Positions 1 to 10,136 of a DNA stretch of 64,000 nt are shown piece after piece (position 1 is the first letter of the stretch; every line of letters begins with the position of its first letter). The stretch is taken from the NCBI RefSeq assembly GCF_003025035.1, contig NZ_PYJN01000022.1:372001-436000 (forward strand), in the 5' to 3' direction. Source of the stretch: Rhizobium sp. SEMIA4064 (lineage in GTDB: Bacteria > Pseudomonadota > Alphaproteobacteria > Rhizobiales > Rhizobiaceae). The notes beneath the pieces were generated by a model. The model searched no databases, was not told the origin of the DNA, and saw only the letters and a program-made list of their open reading frames with translations. The translations under genes and the position numbers were made by a program.

Positions 1-348
1 GGGCTTGCCGGCTTTGACAGACGCATGCCCGGCACCCTCTCCGGCGGCGAGCGCCAACGCGCCGCCTTCGCCCGGGCGCTGGTGCGGGATAGGCCGATCC
101 TGCTGCTCGATGAACCCTTCGCCGCGCTCGATCCGGGCCTGCGCTCCGGCATGGCCGAGCTTTTGTCCACGCTTCACCGCGAGACCGGCAATACGGTGCT
201 GATCGTCTCGCACGACCCAGCCGAAGTTCGCCGTCTCGCCGACCATGCCGTCTTCATCGATGGCGGAACCATTCGGCTTTCAGCTCCCATCGAACGTTTC
301 CTGACACAGGAAGGCATTCCGGCACTGACCACATTTTTGCAGCATTGA
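1..348 (+). CDS. thiQ: Thiamine ABC transporter ATP-binding protein, 3' part
   Basis: Only the last 115 codons are inside the window; the frame is open from base 1 and the N-terminal Walker A half is missing. Visible are the ABC signature LSGGERQR (residue 11 on), the Walker B stretch ILLLDEPFAALDP and the switch histidine in VSHDP. The short C-terminus with no regulatory domain, and the wording around the signature, fit ThiQ, the ATPase that drives ThiBPQ uptake of thiamine at the inner membrane. No thiB or thiP can be seen because they would lie upstream of base 1. A stem-loop with a T-rich tail follows directly. Another small-substrate ABC ATPase remains possible because the diagnostic N-terminal half is absent. 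Confidence 0.75.
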   Translation, partial: GLAGFDRRMPGTLSGGERQRAAFARALVRDRPILLLDEPFAALDPGLRSGMAELLSTLHRETGNTVLIVSHDPAEVRRLADHAVFIDGGTIRLSAPIERFLTQEGIPALTTFLQH

Positions 349-355
349 ATGCGAT

Positions 356-380
356 GCAGCAATTTTGCTGCCGGTTTTGC
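356..380 (+). terminator. Probable rho-independent terminator after thiQ
   Basis: GCAGCAATTTTGCTGC forms a 6-bp stem with an ATTT loop eight bases after the thiQ stop and is followed by CGGTTTTGCC. The T-tract is short, so it may be a weak terminator. Confidence 0.5.
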
Positions 381-674
381 CTTAATTTCGTCGTGGCGAG
401 CGGCTGAAAGCGTGGCATATGCTTGCCAAAATACAACGCTGCCACATTTTAAACGGAGTCTCGCTATGCAACTGCTGCCGAAATCGGCTACAGCAAAGGG
501 CAGAGACCATCCGGATGAACTCAGGTTTGATCGGGATGGATGCAACCTTTGACGAAACCCGGCGATGATCGGCCTAGCCATGATCAACCGAGTTCGGTGT
601 TCGGCCGGCATGGCAGCGAGATGAGTGGGATACAGGCACTGAAGCAGAGCGAGTACGCAGGACGAAGGATCAGC
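381..674. other. Intergenic region upstream of the M48 protease
   Basis: No convincing gene is seen here. An in-frame extension of the protease to 540 exists, but it lacks a signal peptide context and a good ribosome site. The region must hold the protease promoter; I could not pick a clear -35/-10 pair. Confidence 0.4.
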
Positions 675-2153
675 GTGACAGTTGCGGCCCTTATGCGCCG
701 CTTCGCCCCCGTCCTCATTGCCGCAACGGTGCTCAACGGCTGTCAGTCGGTGCTGGATCAATCCTACCAGCCGAATGTTTCCCCCTCGTCCAGTCCGCAG
801 ATCGTTTCCGAAGTGCAGAAGAACGATCCGCGCGCGCAGATGGGCGCCCGCGAGCATCCGCGCATCCTGGCTAGCTATGGCGGCGAGTACAAGGATGCCA
901 GGACCGAGCGCCTGGTCGCCCGCATTGCCGGCGCACTGACCAGCGTGTCGGAAAATCCGCAGCAATCCTATCGCATCACCATTTTGAATTCGCCGTCGAT
1001 CAATGCCTTCGCGCTGCCCGGCGGCTACCTCTACGTCACGCGCGGTCTGCTGGCCCTTGCCAACGATGCCTCGGAAGTTGCTGCCGTGCTGTCGCATGAG
1101 ATGGCGCACGTCACCGCCAATCACGGCATCGAGCGCCAGAAGCGTGAAGAGGCCGAAGTCATCGCTAGCCGCGTCGTCTCGGAAGTTCTGTCGAGCGATC
1201 TTGCCGGTAAGCAGGCGCTCGCGCGCGGCAAGCTGCGCCTTGCCGCCTTCTCCCGCCAGCAGGAGCTGCAAGCGGACGAGATCGGCATCCGCACGCTTGG
1301 CCAGGCCGGCTACGACCCCTACGCGGCGGCCCGCTTCCTCAATGCGATGGAAGACTACAGCCATTTCATGACGGCCAATTCCGACGCGGACCAGAGCCTC
1401 GACTTCCTATCGAGCCATCCGAGCACGCCGCAGCGCATCGATCTTGCCAAGACGCATGCCCGCGAATTCGGCGAGGAGGGCAAGGTCGGCGATACCGGCC
1501 GCGACTATTACCTCAATGGCATCGACGGCCTGCTTTATGGCGACAGCCCCGAAGAAGGCTATGTGCGCGGCCAGACCTTCCTGCACGGCGGTCTCGGCAT
1601 TCGCTTCGAAGTGCCGCCCGATTTCCACATCGATAACAAGGTCGAGGCGGTCATGGCGACTGGCCCCGGCGACATCGCCGTCCGCTTCGATGGCGTGGCG
1701 GACAGCCAGAATCAGAACCTGACGAATTATATTTCGAGCGGCTGGGTCACCGGTCTCGATCCCTCGACCATCCGGCCCATCACGGTCAACGGCATGGAGG
1801 CGGCCACCGCGCGCGCCTCGGCCGATCGCTGGGATTTCGACGTCACCGTCATCCGCGACCGCTCGCAGATCTTCCGCTTCCTGACGGCCGTGCCGAAAGG
1901 CAACACTGCCGCTCTGCAGCAAACGGCCGATGTGCTTCGCTCCAGCTTCCGGCACATGACGCCGGAGGAAGCCTCGTCGCTGAAGCCGCTGCGCGTGCGC
2001 GTCGTCACCGTCAAGGCGGGCGATAACATCACCACCCTCGCCGCCCGCATGATGGGCACCGACCGCAAGCTCGATCTCTTCAAGCTGATCAACGCCTTGC
2101 CATCAGGCGCAAACGTCGCGCCCGGCGACAGGGTCAAGATCATTTCCGAATAA
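675..2153 (+). CDS. M48-family metalloprotease, lipoprotein, with C-terminal LysM-like domain
   Basis: About 492 residues. I chose the GTG at 675 because GAAGGA lies five bases upstream and the product then starts with a compact lipoprotein signal (hydrophobic run, lipobox LNGC, Cys about residue 23); ATG 621 or 693 are alternatives. The HExxH zinc motif HEMAH is at about residue 141-145, and the third ligand is probably in ELQADEIG, both typical of M48 (BepA/LoiP-like) proteases that check or degrade outer-membrane proteins in the periplasm. The last ~55 residues (VKAGDNITTLAARM...APGDRVKII) resemble a LysM/SH3-like peptidoglycan-binding segment, as in rhizobial M48 homologues. It stands alone and is convergent with rpoH. 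The M48 call is firm; the substrate is unknown. Confidence 0.85.
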   Translation: MTVAALMRRFAPVLIAATVLNGCQSVLDQSYQPNVSPSSSPQIVSEVQKNDPRAQMGAREHPRILASYGGEYKDARTERLVARIAGALTSVSENPQQSYRITILNSPSINAFALPGGYLYVTRGLLALANDASEVAAVLSHEMAHVTANHGIERQKREEAEVIASRVVSEVLSSDLAGKQALARGKLRLAAFSRQQELQADEIGIRTLGQAGYDPYAAARFLNAMEDYSHFMTANSDADQSLDFLSSHPSTPQRIDLAKTHAREFGEEGKVGDTGRDYYLNGIDGLLYGDSPEEGYVRGQTFLHGGLGIRFEVPPDFHIDNKVEAVMATGPGDIAVRFDGVADSQNQNLTNYISSGWVTGLDPSTIRPITVNGMEAATARASADRWDFDVTVIRDRSQIFRFLTAVPKGNTAALQQTADVLRSSFRHMTPEEASSLKPLRVRVVTVKAGDNITTLAARMMGTDRKLDLFKLINALPSGANVAPGDRVKIISE

Positions 2154-2179
2154 TTGAATCGCGTACCTTCGCCCCAACG

Positions 2180-2205
2180 CGAAAAAGCCGCGCACAAAGC
2201 GGCTT
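2180..2205 (-). terminator. rpoH terminator
   Basis: The 7-bp stem AAGCCGC/GCGGCTT has a run of T on the minus strand immediately after it (AAAAA on plus at 2182-2186). It lies about 75 bases past the rpoH stop, so it fits rpoH transcription. Confidence 0.6.
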
Positions 2206-2248
2206 GAAGGGCGTTATCGGGAAAGCTGCTTTTTTGGCTGGCGCCTCG

Positions 2249-2277
2249 ACCCTTCTCCCCATGGGGAGAAGGGTTTT
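2249..2277 (+). terminator. Palindromic terminator, RIME-arm-like
   Basis: A perfect 26-base palindrome is centred on CCCCATGGGG (arms ACCCTTCTCCCC), followed by TTT on the plus strand. The CTTCTCCCC/GGGGAGAAG arm recurs at 13774-13794, so this may be a partial rhizobial mosaic repeat used as the protease terminator. Confidence 0.5.
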
Positions 2278-2279
2278 CA

Positions 2280-3143
2280 TCAGGCATAACTCGCCATGCG
2301 CGGATCGGCGTCGACCAGGGCGCTGCGGAGTTTCTCCATGGCGCGGCTTTCGATCTGGCGCACGCGTTCCTTGGAAATGCCGAGATCGGCACCCAGCTCC
2401 TCCAGCGTCGCACCATCCTCCACCAGGCGGCGTGCGCGGATGATCTTCATTTCACGCTCGTTGAGGTGCTTCAACGCGGAAGCCAGCCAGATGCGGCGGC
2501 GTTCGCCGTCGATCATATTGGAGACCTGTTCGTCCGGCAGAGGCTCGTCGCTGATCAGGAAATCCATGCGCTCGGCGCTTTCGGCGTCGCCGGAAATAGA
2601 CGGCGCCTGCAAGGATGCATCGTTGCTGGAAAGGCGCGCATCCATGGTCTGCACATCGGCAAGGCTGACGCCGAGGGCGATGGCGATTTCCTCGTGGATG
2701 GACTGCACGGTGACGCCGGTATTGCCTCTGGCGAGCTTGGCGCGCAGGCGGCGGAGATTGAAAAACAATGCCTTCTGCGCCGAACTCGTGCCTCCGCGCA
2801 CGATCGACCAGTTGCGCAGGATATAATCCTGGATCGAAGCGCGGATCCACCAGCTAGCATAGGTCGAGAATCGTACTTCCCGTTCCGGTTCGAACCTTGC
2901 CGCCGCTTCCAGGAGACCTACATAGCCTTCCTGTACCAGATCGCTCATCGGCAAGCCGAAATTGCGGAATTTGCCCGCCATCGAAATAACGAGGCGCATG
3001 TGGGCTGTGGCGATCTTGTTGCGAGCGCCGCGGTCGTCGTGATCCTTCCAGCGGATGGCGAGATCGTGCTCTTCGTCACGGCCGAGATAGGGAGCGGCCA
3101 TCGCGATCTTAATCATACGCCGATCTGCAGACATATTCTTCAT
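2280..3143 (-). CDS. rpoH: RNA polymerase sigma-32 factor, RpoH2-like
   Basis: 287 residues. Shows sigma region 2 (YVGLLEAAARFEP...FSTYASWWIRASIQDYILRNW), an RpoH box with QKALFFNLRR, and region 4 with a helix-turn-helix (LEELGADLGISKERVRQIE). It directs RNA polymerase to heat-shock or stress promoters. Rhizobia carry two or more rpoH copies; the N-terminus MKNMSADRRMIKIAMAAPY and the absence of the extended classical RpoH1 start suggest RpoH2, the copy usually controlled by the general-stress ECF sigma, but this is inference. I chose ATG 3143 (GGGG eight bases upstream) over ATG 3149, which sits too close to that site. Monocistronic, with its own terminator. Confidence 0.9.
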   Translation of the reverse strand: MKNMSADRRMIKIAMAAPYLGRDEEHDLAIRWKDHDDRGARNKIATAHMRLVISMAGKFRNFGLPMSDLVQEGYVGLLEAAARFEPEREVRFSTYASWWIRASIQDYILRNWSIVRGGTSSAQKALFFNLRRLRAKLARGNTGVTVQSIHEEIAIALGVSLADVQTMDARLSSNDASLQAPSISGDAESAERMDFLISDEPLPDEQVSNMIDGERRRIWLASALKHLNEREMKIIRARRLVEDGATLEELGADLGISKERVRQIESRAMEKLRSALVDADPRMASYA

Positions 3144-3496
3144 ATGCATATCCCCTAATCCTGCCCCAAAATCGTCTCTGTGCCACGGTCAACGGAAAAG
3201 GCAGCAAACATCGTTTCCGGACATTGCTGCGCGGGTGAAAATCTATGAATGGAATTCAATTGGAGGCCGATCTCCGGATATCCGACGATCGGTTACGGGT
3301 CTAATTCGGCTTCACCAAAATGACCTAGCGAACGAAATGACTTCCGATCGCCGGGAAATTTCCAATCAAAACACATGGGGTCCGGTCCTCGTGAATGTTA
3401 AGGGAAACGGCTGCCCGAGAAACTCACATCATGAGAAAGCGCGCAGCAGTCGCGAATACGAGGCATAAACGCATCAGACCAAAAAAGGTTCCAAAG
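3144..3496. other. Intergenic region upstream of rpoH
   Basis: No supported gene; a 77-codon plus-strand ORF here has no ribosome site and no recognisable content. The part nearest rpoH carries the candidate ECF promoter listed separately. Confidence 0.5.
3191..3218 (-). promoter_or_regulatory. Candidate ECF (EcfG/RpoE2-type) promoter for rpoH
   Basis: On the minus strand GGAAAC (3218-3213) is followed by CGTT (3194-3191), about 42 bases before the rpoH start. This is one base off the GGAAC-N18-TT pattern of the rhizobial general stress sigma. Known control of rpoH2 by RpoE2 in S. meliloti makes it plausible, but spacing and sequence are imperfect. Confidence 0.35.
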
Positions 3497-3526
3497 AAAA
3501 AACCCGGCGCGAGGGCCGGGTTTTTT
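3497..3526 (-). terminator. Bidirectional terminator after carD
   Basis: Arms AAAAAACCCGGC and GCCGGGTTTTTT flank a six-base loop. A-tract and T-tract on opposite sides let it work on either strand; carD ends 24 bases away on the minus strand. Confidence 0.85.
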
Positions 3527-3549
3527 GACGTGGTATGTGACCTCTGGCC

Positions 3550-4122
3550 TTATGCGGCTTCGTCCTGGGAATCGTCTTCTTCGACGACCTTGCCGCGCTT
3601 CGGGCCCTTGTTCAGGTTGACTTCGACGAGGCGAACGGCCTCGGTCTCGGACATCTTGTTGACGGCGGCGATTTCGCGCGCCATGCGATCGAGTGCAGCT
3701 TCATAGAGCTGACGTTCGGAATAAGACTGCTCAGGCTGGTTCTCAGCGCGATAGAGATCGCGAACAACTTCGGCAATCGAGATAAGATCGCCCGAATTGA
3801 TCTTGGCATCATATTCCTGGGCCCGGCGCGACCACATGGTGCGCTTGACGCGGGCCTTGCCCTGAACAACCTTAAGCGCCCGATCGACAAAATCCGTCTC
3901 GGAAAGCTTACGCATTCCAATGCTCATGGCCTTTGCCACAGGCACCTTCAGACGCATCTTGTCTTTTTCGAAGTCGATTACAAAAAGCTCAAGCTTCATG
4001 CCTGCGACTTCCTGCTCTTCAATCGCGGTGATCGTACCAACGCCGTGGGCGGGGTATACGATCGCTTCACCGGTCTTGAAGCCATGGCGTGCTGCTGAAG
4101 GTTTTTTCTGCTGGATCGTCAT
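3550..4122 (-). CDS. carD: CarD-family transcriptional regulator
   Basis: 190 residues. The N-terminal third (FKTGEAIVYPAHGVGTITAI...) is the CarD/TRCF RNA-polymerase-interacting domain, and the helical rest (MRKLSETDFVDRALKVV...WSRRAQEYDAKINSGDL) is the DNA-binding CarD C-terminal domain. It is expected to bind the beta subunit and stabilise open promoter complexes, notably at rRNA and housekeeping promoters. The last residues are acidic (VVEEDDSQDE). I chose ATG 4122 with AGGGAG 11 bases upstream rather than the GTG at 4149; homologues start at MTIQQKKP or similar. Single gene between its terminator and a 400-base non-coding region. The wider rhizobial gene order (carD near fdxA) supports chromosomal location. 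Confidence 0.9.
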   Translation of the reverse strand: MTIQQKKPSAARHGFKTGEAIVYPAHGVGTITAIEEQEVAGMKLELFVIDFEKDKMRLKVPVAKAMSIGMRKLSETDFVDRALKVVQGKARVKRTMWSRRAQEYDAKINSGDLISIAEVVRDLYRAENQPEQSYSERQLYEAALDRMAREIAAVNKMSETEAVRLVEVNLNKGPKRGKVVEEDDSQDEAA

Positions 4123-4522
4123 TCTTTTCAAAAACTCCCTGTTACGCACCCAGCGTGAGCCGGGGCCGGGTCAGTCAGGCCCGGTTGAGACGGAAGCACC
4201 GTCGGGGTGACTTCATCCTGGTCCAGCCAGACGCGTGCAAAAAGAAATCCGTTCATCGCGATCCCAGACCCCGACACCTCAAAACGTTGATATGTCAAGG
4301 AAACCGCGTACGGATTTGTTAGTTGCTTTCGTGATGGTTTGGGGCACGCGAAATGCCGCAGTGGATCAGTATGAGGAAGCTATCACAAAAATCTGACTAA
4401 ATCAATAATTTGCTTTACGCACACCAAAGCGGCCACGTCGACCGCTCCAGCGGCCAACGGCAATGATTCGTCTTTATGCGCTATCGACTACACCTTTATC
4501 GGCGGCCTGTCACGACCTTCAA
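4123..4522. other. Intergenic region between carD and fdxA
   Basis: No gene seen. It must contain the carD promoter (upstream on the minus strand). GC-rich inverted segments occur around 4155-4175, but I do not assign a function. Confidence 0.4.
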
Positions 4523-4861
4523 TCAGTCACCTGAACCGGGGTTGGCCGAGAAGTATTTCTCAAACTTGCCCTGTTCGCCATCCATTTCCTTGGCTTCCGG
4601 AAGGGGATCGCGCTTGACTGTGATGTTCGGCCAGATCGATGCGTAATCCGCATTGATTTTCAGCCACTTGTCGAGACCCGGCTCGGTATCGGGCTTGATA
4701 GCCTCGGCGGGACATTCCGGCTCGCAAACGCCACAATCGATGCATTCATCCGGATGGATGACGAGAAAATTCTCACCCTCGTAGAAGCAGTCCACGGGGC
4801 AGACTTCCACGCAATCGGTGTATTTGCAGCGAACGCAATTGTCGGTCACGACATATGTCAT
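4523..4861 (-). CDS. fdxA: Seven-iron ferredoxin FdxA
   Basis: 112 residues. Starts MTYVVTDNCVRCKYTDC and carries two cysteine clusters: CVRCKYTDCVEVCPVDCF for the 3Fe-4S/4Fe-4S N-terminal part and CIDCGVCEPECP for the second cluster, then the long C-terminal tail (KPDTEPGLDKWLKIN) typical of the Azotobacter FdI-like FdxA group. It is a cytoplasmic low-potential electron carrier; its partner is not evident. ATG 4861 is chosen because GGAG lies seven bases upstream and the residues before it in the open frame have no family resemblance. It is followed after 206 bases (with no clear gene) by the helicase/S4 pair's downstream end, transcribed the same way. Confidence 0.92.
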   Translation of the reverse strand: MTYVVTDNCVRCKYTDCVEVCPVDCFYEGENFLVIHPDECIDCGVCEPECPAEAIKPDTEPGLDKWLKINADYASIWPNITVKRDPLPEAKEMDGEQGKFEKYFSANPGSGD

Positions 4862-5068
4862 GAAGCACTCCAGGAATGTCTCTCGTTTCCGCGGATGCGC
4901 AACCTGGAACGTCGCGCTTTTCCCTCGGAAGCCGGCGGGCAAGCGGACGCGCTAGGCGCAGGCATGCCGACCGGCTGGTTACCAGCGGGTTGACCGTGAG
5001 GTATCGACTTTGCCAACCAATTTCAAGGGATAAACAATCCCAAAATCATAGAGGCCGGGCAGAGTTTT

Positions 5069-5473
5069 CTAATCATCGTCGGAGGTCAGGCGGTCGATAG
5101 CGCGTCGGTCGCGCTTCGTCGGCCGTCCGCTACCGGGCGCGCGGAGCGCCTGTTCGAAGGGAGTGAGACGTTTTGTCTCATCTGGCGGCGGCGTCAGGTC
5201 CTCGTAAAGCAGCTTCGCTTCTTCGAAAGGCCCCCTCCGCTCGCCCGTCTGACGCACGATCAGGACGACGTCGCGCCGCTCCAACGACAGCTCGATCCGG
5301 TCGCCGGCCTTGACGCCATAGCTCGGCTGCGCGACCCGCTCGCCGTTCACCCGCACGCTGCCGTTCTGGACATAGACCTGCGCCAGCGAGCGGGATTTTA
5401 CCATGCGGGCAAAGAACAGCCACTTGTCGATGCGCTGACGCGAACCGGAAGATGGCTGTTTTTCGTCCGTCAT
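5069..5473 (-). CDS. S4-domain RNA-binding protein, Hsp15-like
   Basis: 134 residues. An S4 RNA-binding domain is visible from about residue 12 to 60 (RQRIDKWLFFARMVKSRSLAQVYVQNGSVRVNGERV), followed by a basic linker and a charged tail. The family includes HslR/Hsp15, which binds free 50S subunits carrying nascent chains after heat stress. It starts only three bases after the stop of the large helicase gene, so the two are almost certainly cotranscribed and probably act together on RNA or ribosomes. The tail ends in KRDRRAIDRLTSDDD. The specific Hsp15 role is inferred from the family. Confidence 0.82.
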   Translation of the reverse strand: MTDEKQPSSGSRQRIDKWLFFARMVKSRSLAQVYVQNGSVRVNGERVAQPSYGVKAGDRIELSLERRDVVLIVRQTGERRGPFEEAKLLYEDLTPPPDETKRLTPFEQALRAPGSGRPTKRDRRAIDRLTSDDD

Positions 5474-5476
5474 GGC

Positions 5477-8656
<3,180 letters not shown>

Positions 8657-8850
8657 GGGCGAGAAACCACTGTCTTCCGATCAGCAAGGTCCCCAAGGAA
8701 GAAAAGAAGAGATGACGACCATATGTGACAAAGGCAAGACCTGATTCAAAAAACAACGGCCGCAATATGCGATTTTATCTTCGGCAGGTTCAACCAAGAG
8801 CTACATTCTCCCTACATCCCACACGAGTCCTGTCGAGTGGGGAACAGCTT

Positions 8851-8915
8851 GAGAACGAATCGGCGACGAATCGCTGACTCCGTTTAGTTCCGCTTCTGTT
8901 CACTACTATATATGG
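8851..8915 (+). repeat. GANTC-triplet repeat, copy 1
   Basis: GAGAACGAATCGGCGACGAA starts the unit, with GAATC at 8857 and 8868 and GACTC at 8876, then AGTTCCGC at 8886, GTTCAC at 8898 and the AT-rich CTATATAT. Copy 2 has the same internal spacings. Confidence 0.8.
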
Positions 8916-9103
8916 ATTTTGATTCGCAAATGCCCACCAGATCGTGAATCGCCATTTGGACCGCTTTTTCACATGAATCATGAGTCAAGCGACGAGTCCG
9001 GCGGAACGATGCCCTCACACAAGAACATGGTTAACCGTTTGTAAATTTGGCGAATTTCTCAGAACAAGACCCGAATGATTTCGGCATTAAGATTCGGGCC
9101 AAA

Positions 9104-9172
9104 GCCGGAACGAATCGGCGACGAATCGCTGACTCCCATCAGTTCCGCATCCGTTCTCCACAATATCTAGTG
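9104..9172 (+). repeat. GANTC-triplet repeat, copy 2
   Basis: GAATC at 9112 and 9123 (11 apart) and GACTC at 9131 (8 further), AGTTCCGC at 9141, GTTCTCCAC at 9153, then ATATCTAG. CGGAAC at 9106-9111 and GTTCCG at 9142-9147 are inverted around the GANTC triplet. Confidence 0.8.
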
Positions 9173-9319
9173 TCTTAGCCAACGAAATACACAGGACTCT
9201 GCAGGGTTGAAGCGCCGAATCACGTCGAATCGTGGATTGCAATTAACCTTTGAGCGAAACGTAATATAAAAAGCTCACAATTTCGCGTGGTGATTGAATC
9301 CGTTAACTTATCGATCAAA

Positions 9320-9388
9320 GCCGGAACGAATCGGCGACGAATCGCAGATCAACTCATGTACTGTATTTGTTCACGGCTAGATATAGCG
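9320..9388 (+). repeat. GANTC-triplet repeat, copy 3
   Basis: The core GCCGGAACGAATCGGCGACG is identical to copy 2; GAATC sites are at 9328 and 9339, while the third site has decayed to GATCAACTC. GTTCAC at 9369 precedes TAGATATAGC. Confidence 0.8.
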
Positions 9389-9391
9389 TTC

Positions 9392-9409
9392 GGATGAGGA
9401 AGCTCATCC
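9392..9409 (+). other. Perfect stem-loop after repeat copy 3
   Basis: GGATGAG and CTCATCC pair around a GAAG tetraloop, about 10 bases downstream of the -10-like TAGATATAG of copy 3. It would be at the 5' end of an RNA starting there. Confidence 0.4.
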
Positions 9410-9572
9410 AAATGGGGAATGACGCAACAAAGGAGGTAGAAAAAAAATTGCGCGGTATTAACCATTTCGACCGGGATAGTACCACTTTTGGGCGATGAGG
9501 CCTAAATTCCCTCTCCTAAAGAGGTAGGTCCTTCCGGGACGCAATCCCTGCCGCCGTTAACCAAAGCCCAAA

Positions 9573-9645
9573 TGCAGAACGAATCGCTGACGAAACACGG
9601 ACACGTCCGCTTTCTCGTTTCGTTCACCGCAACATATTGTATTTA
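9573..9645 (+). repeat. GANTC repeat, diverged copy 4
   Basis: AGAACGAATCGCTGACGAAA matches the core with one GAATC (9581) kept; GTTCACCGCAACATATTG at 9622 matches the 3' module of the other copies. Confidence 0.55.
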
Positions 9646-9765
9646 AAGCAATTTTTAACCATATGCGGAACTCGTTGTTATGTATTCTCCGCATGACGCC
9701 GATGCCTACGTTAACATTTTGACTCGACATGCCGGCTCATCTTCATGTCTTGTTATTTCTGAGCC

Positions 9766-9790
9766 GGAACAATTTCTCGTGAAATAAGTT
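9766..9790 (+). promoter_or_regulatory. Candidate general-stress (EcfG/RpoE2) promoter
   Basis: GGAAC at 9766-9770 and TT at 9789-9790 give an exact GGAAC-N18-TT, the pattern known for the S. meliloti general stress sigma RpoE2. It lies 146 bases before the DUF3309 gene, and small membrane genes of this sort are common members of that regulon. Confidence 0.5.
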
Positions 9791-9935
9791 TCTATCGACA
9801 GCGGCATTGGTGCGCTCCTATTCGCCAGGAACGGTAGATAAGGACGCACCGGCACTTGTAATCTAGCGCATCTATCCGCCTGCGTGCGGTCGCTCTGGCG
9901 GGATGCTCTAGGCGCTGGACGCGGAGGAATACGCC

Positions 9936-10091
9936 ATGCTTGGTACAGTACTGCTCGTGATTTTGATTCTATTGTTGATCGGAGCGCTCCCGAACTGGGG
10001 TTACAGCCGAGGTTGGGGTTACGGTCCATCGGGTGGTCTCGGACTGGTTTTTGTTATCATTCTCATTCTGCTATTGATGGGCCGGATCTAA
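9936..10091 (+). CDS. DUF3309 family small membrane protein
   Basis: 51 residues, easily missed. It starts MLGTVLLVILILLLIGALPN, has a short glycine/tryptophan/tyrosine centre (WGYSRGWGYGPSGG) and a second hydrophobic segment ending LILLLMGRI. Two membrane helices around a Gly-rich turn are the hallmark of DUF3309. GGAGGA sits eight bases before the ATG. It precedes a glycine-zipper lipoprotein by 45 bases, so the two probably share the stress-type promoter at 9766. No biochemical function is known to me; an envelope stress role is a guess from context. Confidence 0.8.
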   Translation: MLGTVLLVILILLLIGALPNWGYSRGWGYGPSGGLGLVFVIILILLLMGRI

Positions 10092-10136
10092 TCCGGCCGA
10101 TATTGTTGAAGACCTCACACACTAGGGAGCAATGCT

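Larger units (their letters stand above)
8657..9935. other. 1.3-kb non-coding region rich in GANTC and TTAACC motifs
   Basis: No coding sequence is supported on either strand. Between 8825 and 9585 I count 20 GANTC sites (8825, 8857, 8868, 8876, 8921, 8946, 8975, 8982, 8994, 9091, 9112, 9123, 9131, 9195, 9217, 9227, 9296, 9328, 9339, 9581), against about three expected by chance. TTAAC motifs are at 9031, 9243, 9303, 9458, 9557, 9655 and 9711. A four-copy repeat, small hairpins and an isolated strong Shine-Dalgarno-like AAAGGAGGT (9429-9437) also lie here. GANTC is the target of the cell-cycle methylase CcrM, and TTAACCAT is a CtrA half-site in Caulobacter. The region may be regulatory DNA, a set of small RNA genes, or a protein-titration locus; none is proved. 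Confidence 0.6.

Noticed and set aside
174..1364. Long minus-strand ORF over the thiQ end and the M48 gene
   Set aside because: Antisense to clearly conserved proteins, no family content; a high-GC shadow.
3235..3468. 77-codon plus-strand ORF
   Set aside because: No ribosome site or known content, in the rpoH upstream region.
8790..8981. 63-codon minus-strand ORF in the GANTC region
   Set aside because: No ribosome site, composition driven by the repeats.
8851..9645. CRISPR array
   Set aside because: Repeats are not uniform, spacers are over 150 bases, and no cas genes are present.
8825..9720. Chromosome or plasmid replication origin
   Set aside because: No hemE, repABC or parS neighbours and no clear DnaA boxes (TTATCCACA); motif content alone is not enough.
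9706..10029. 107-codon minus-strand ORF
   Set aside because: Lies over the DUF3309 gene, which has a family match and a ribosome site.
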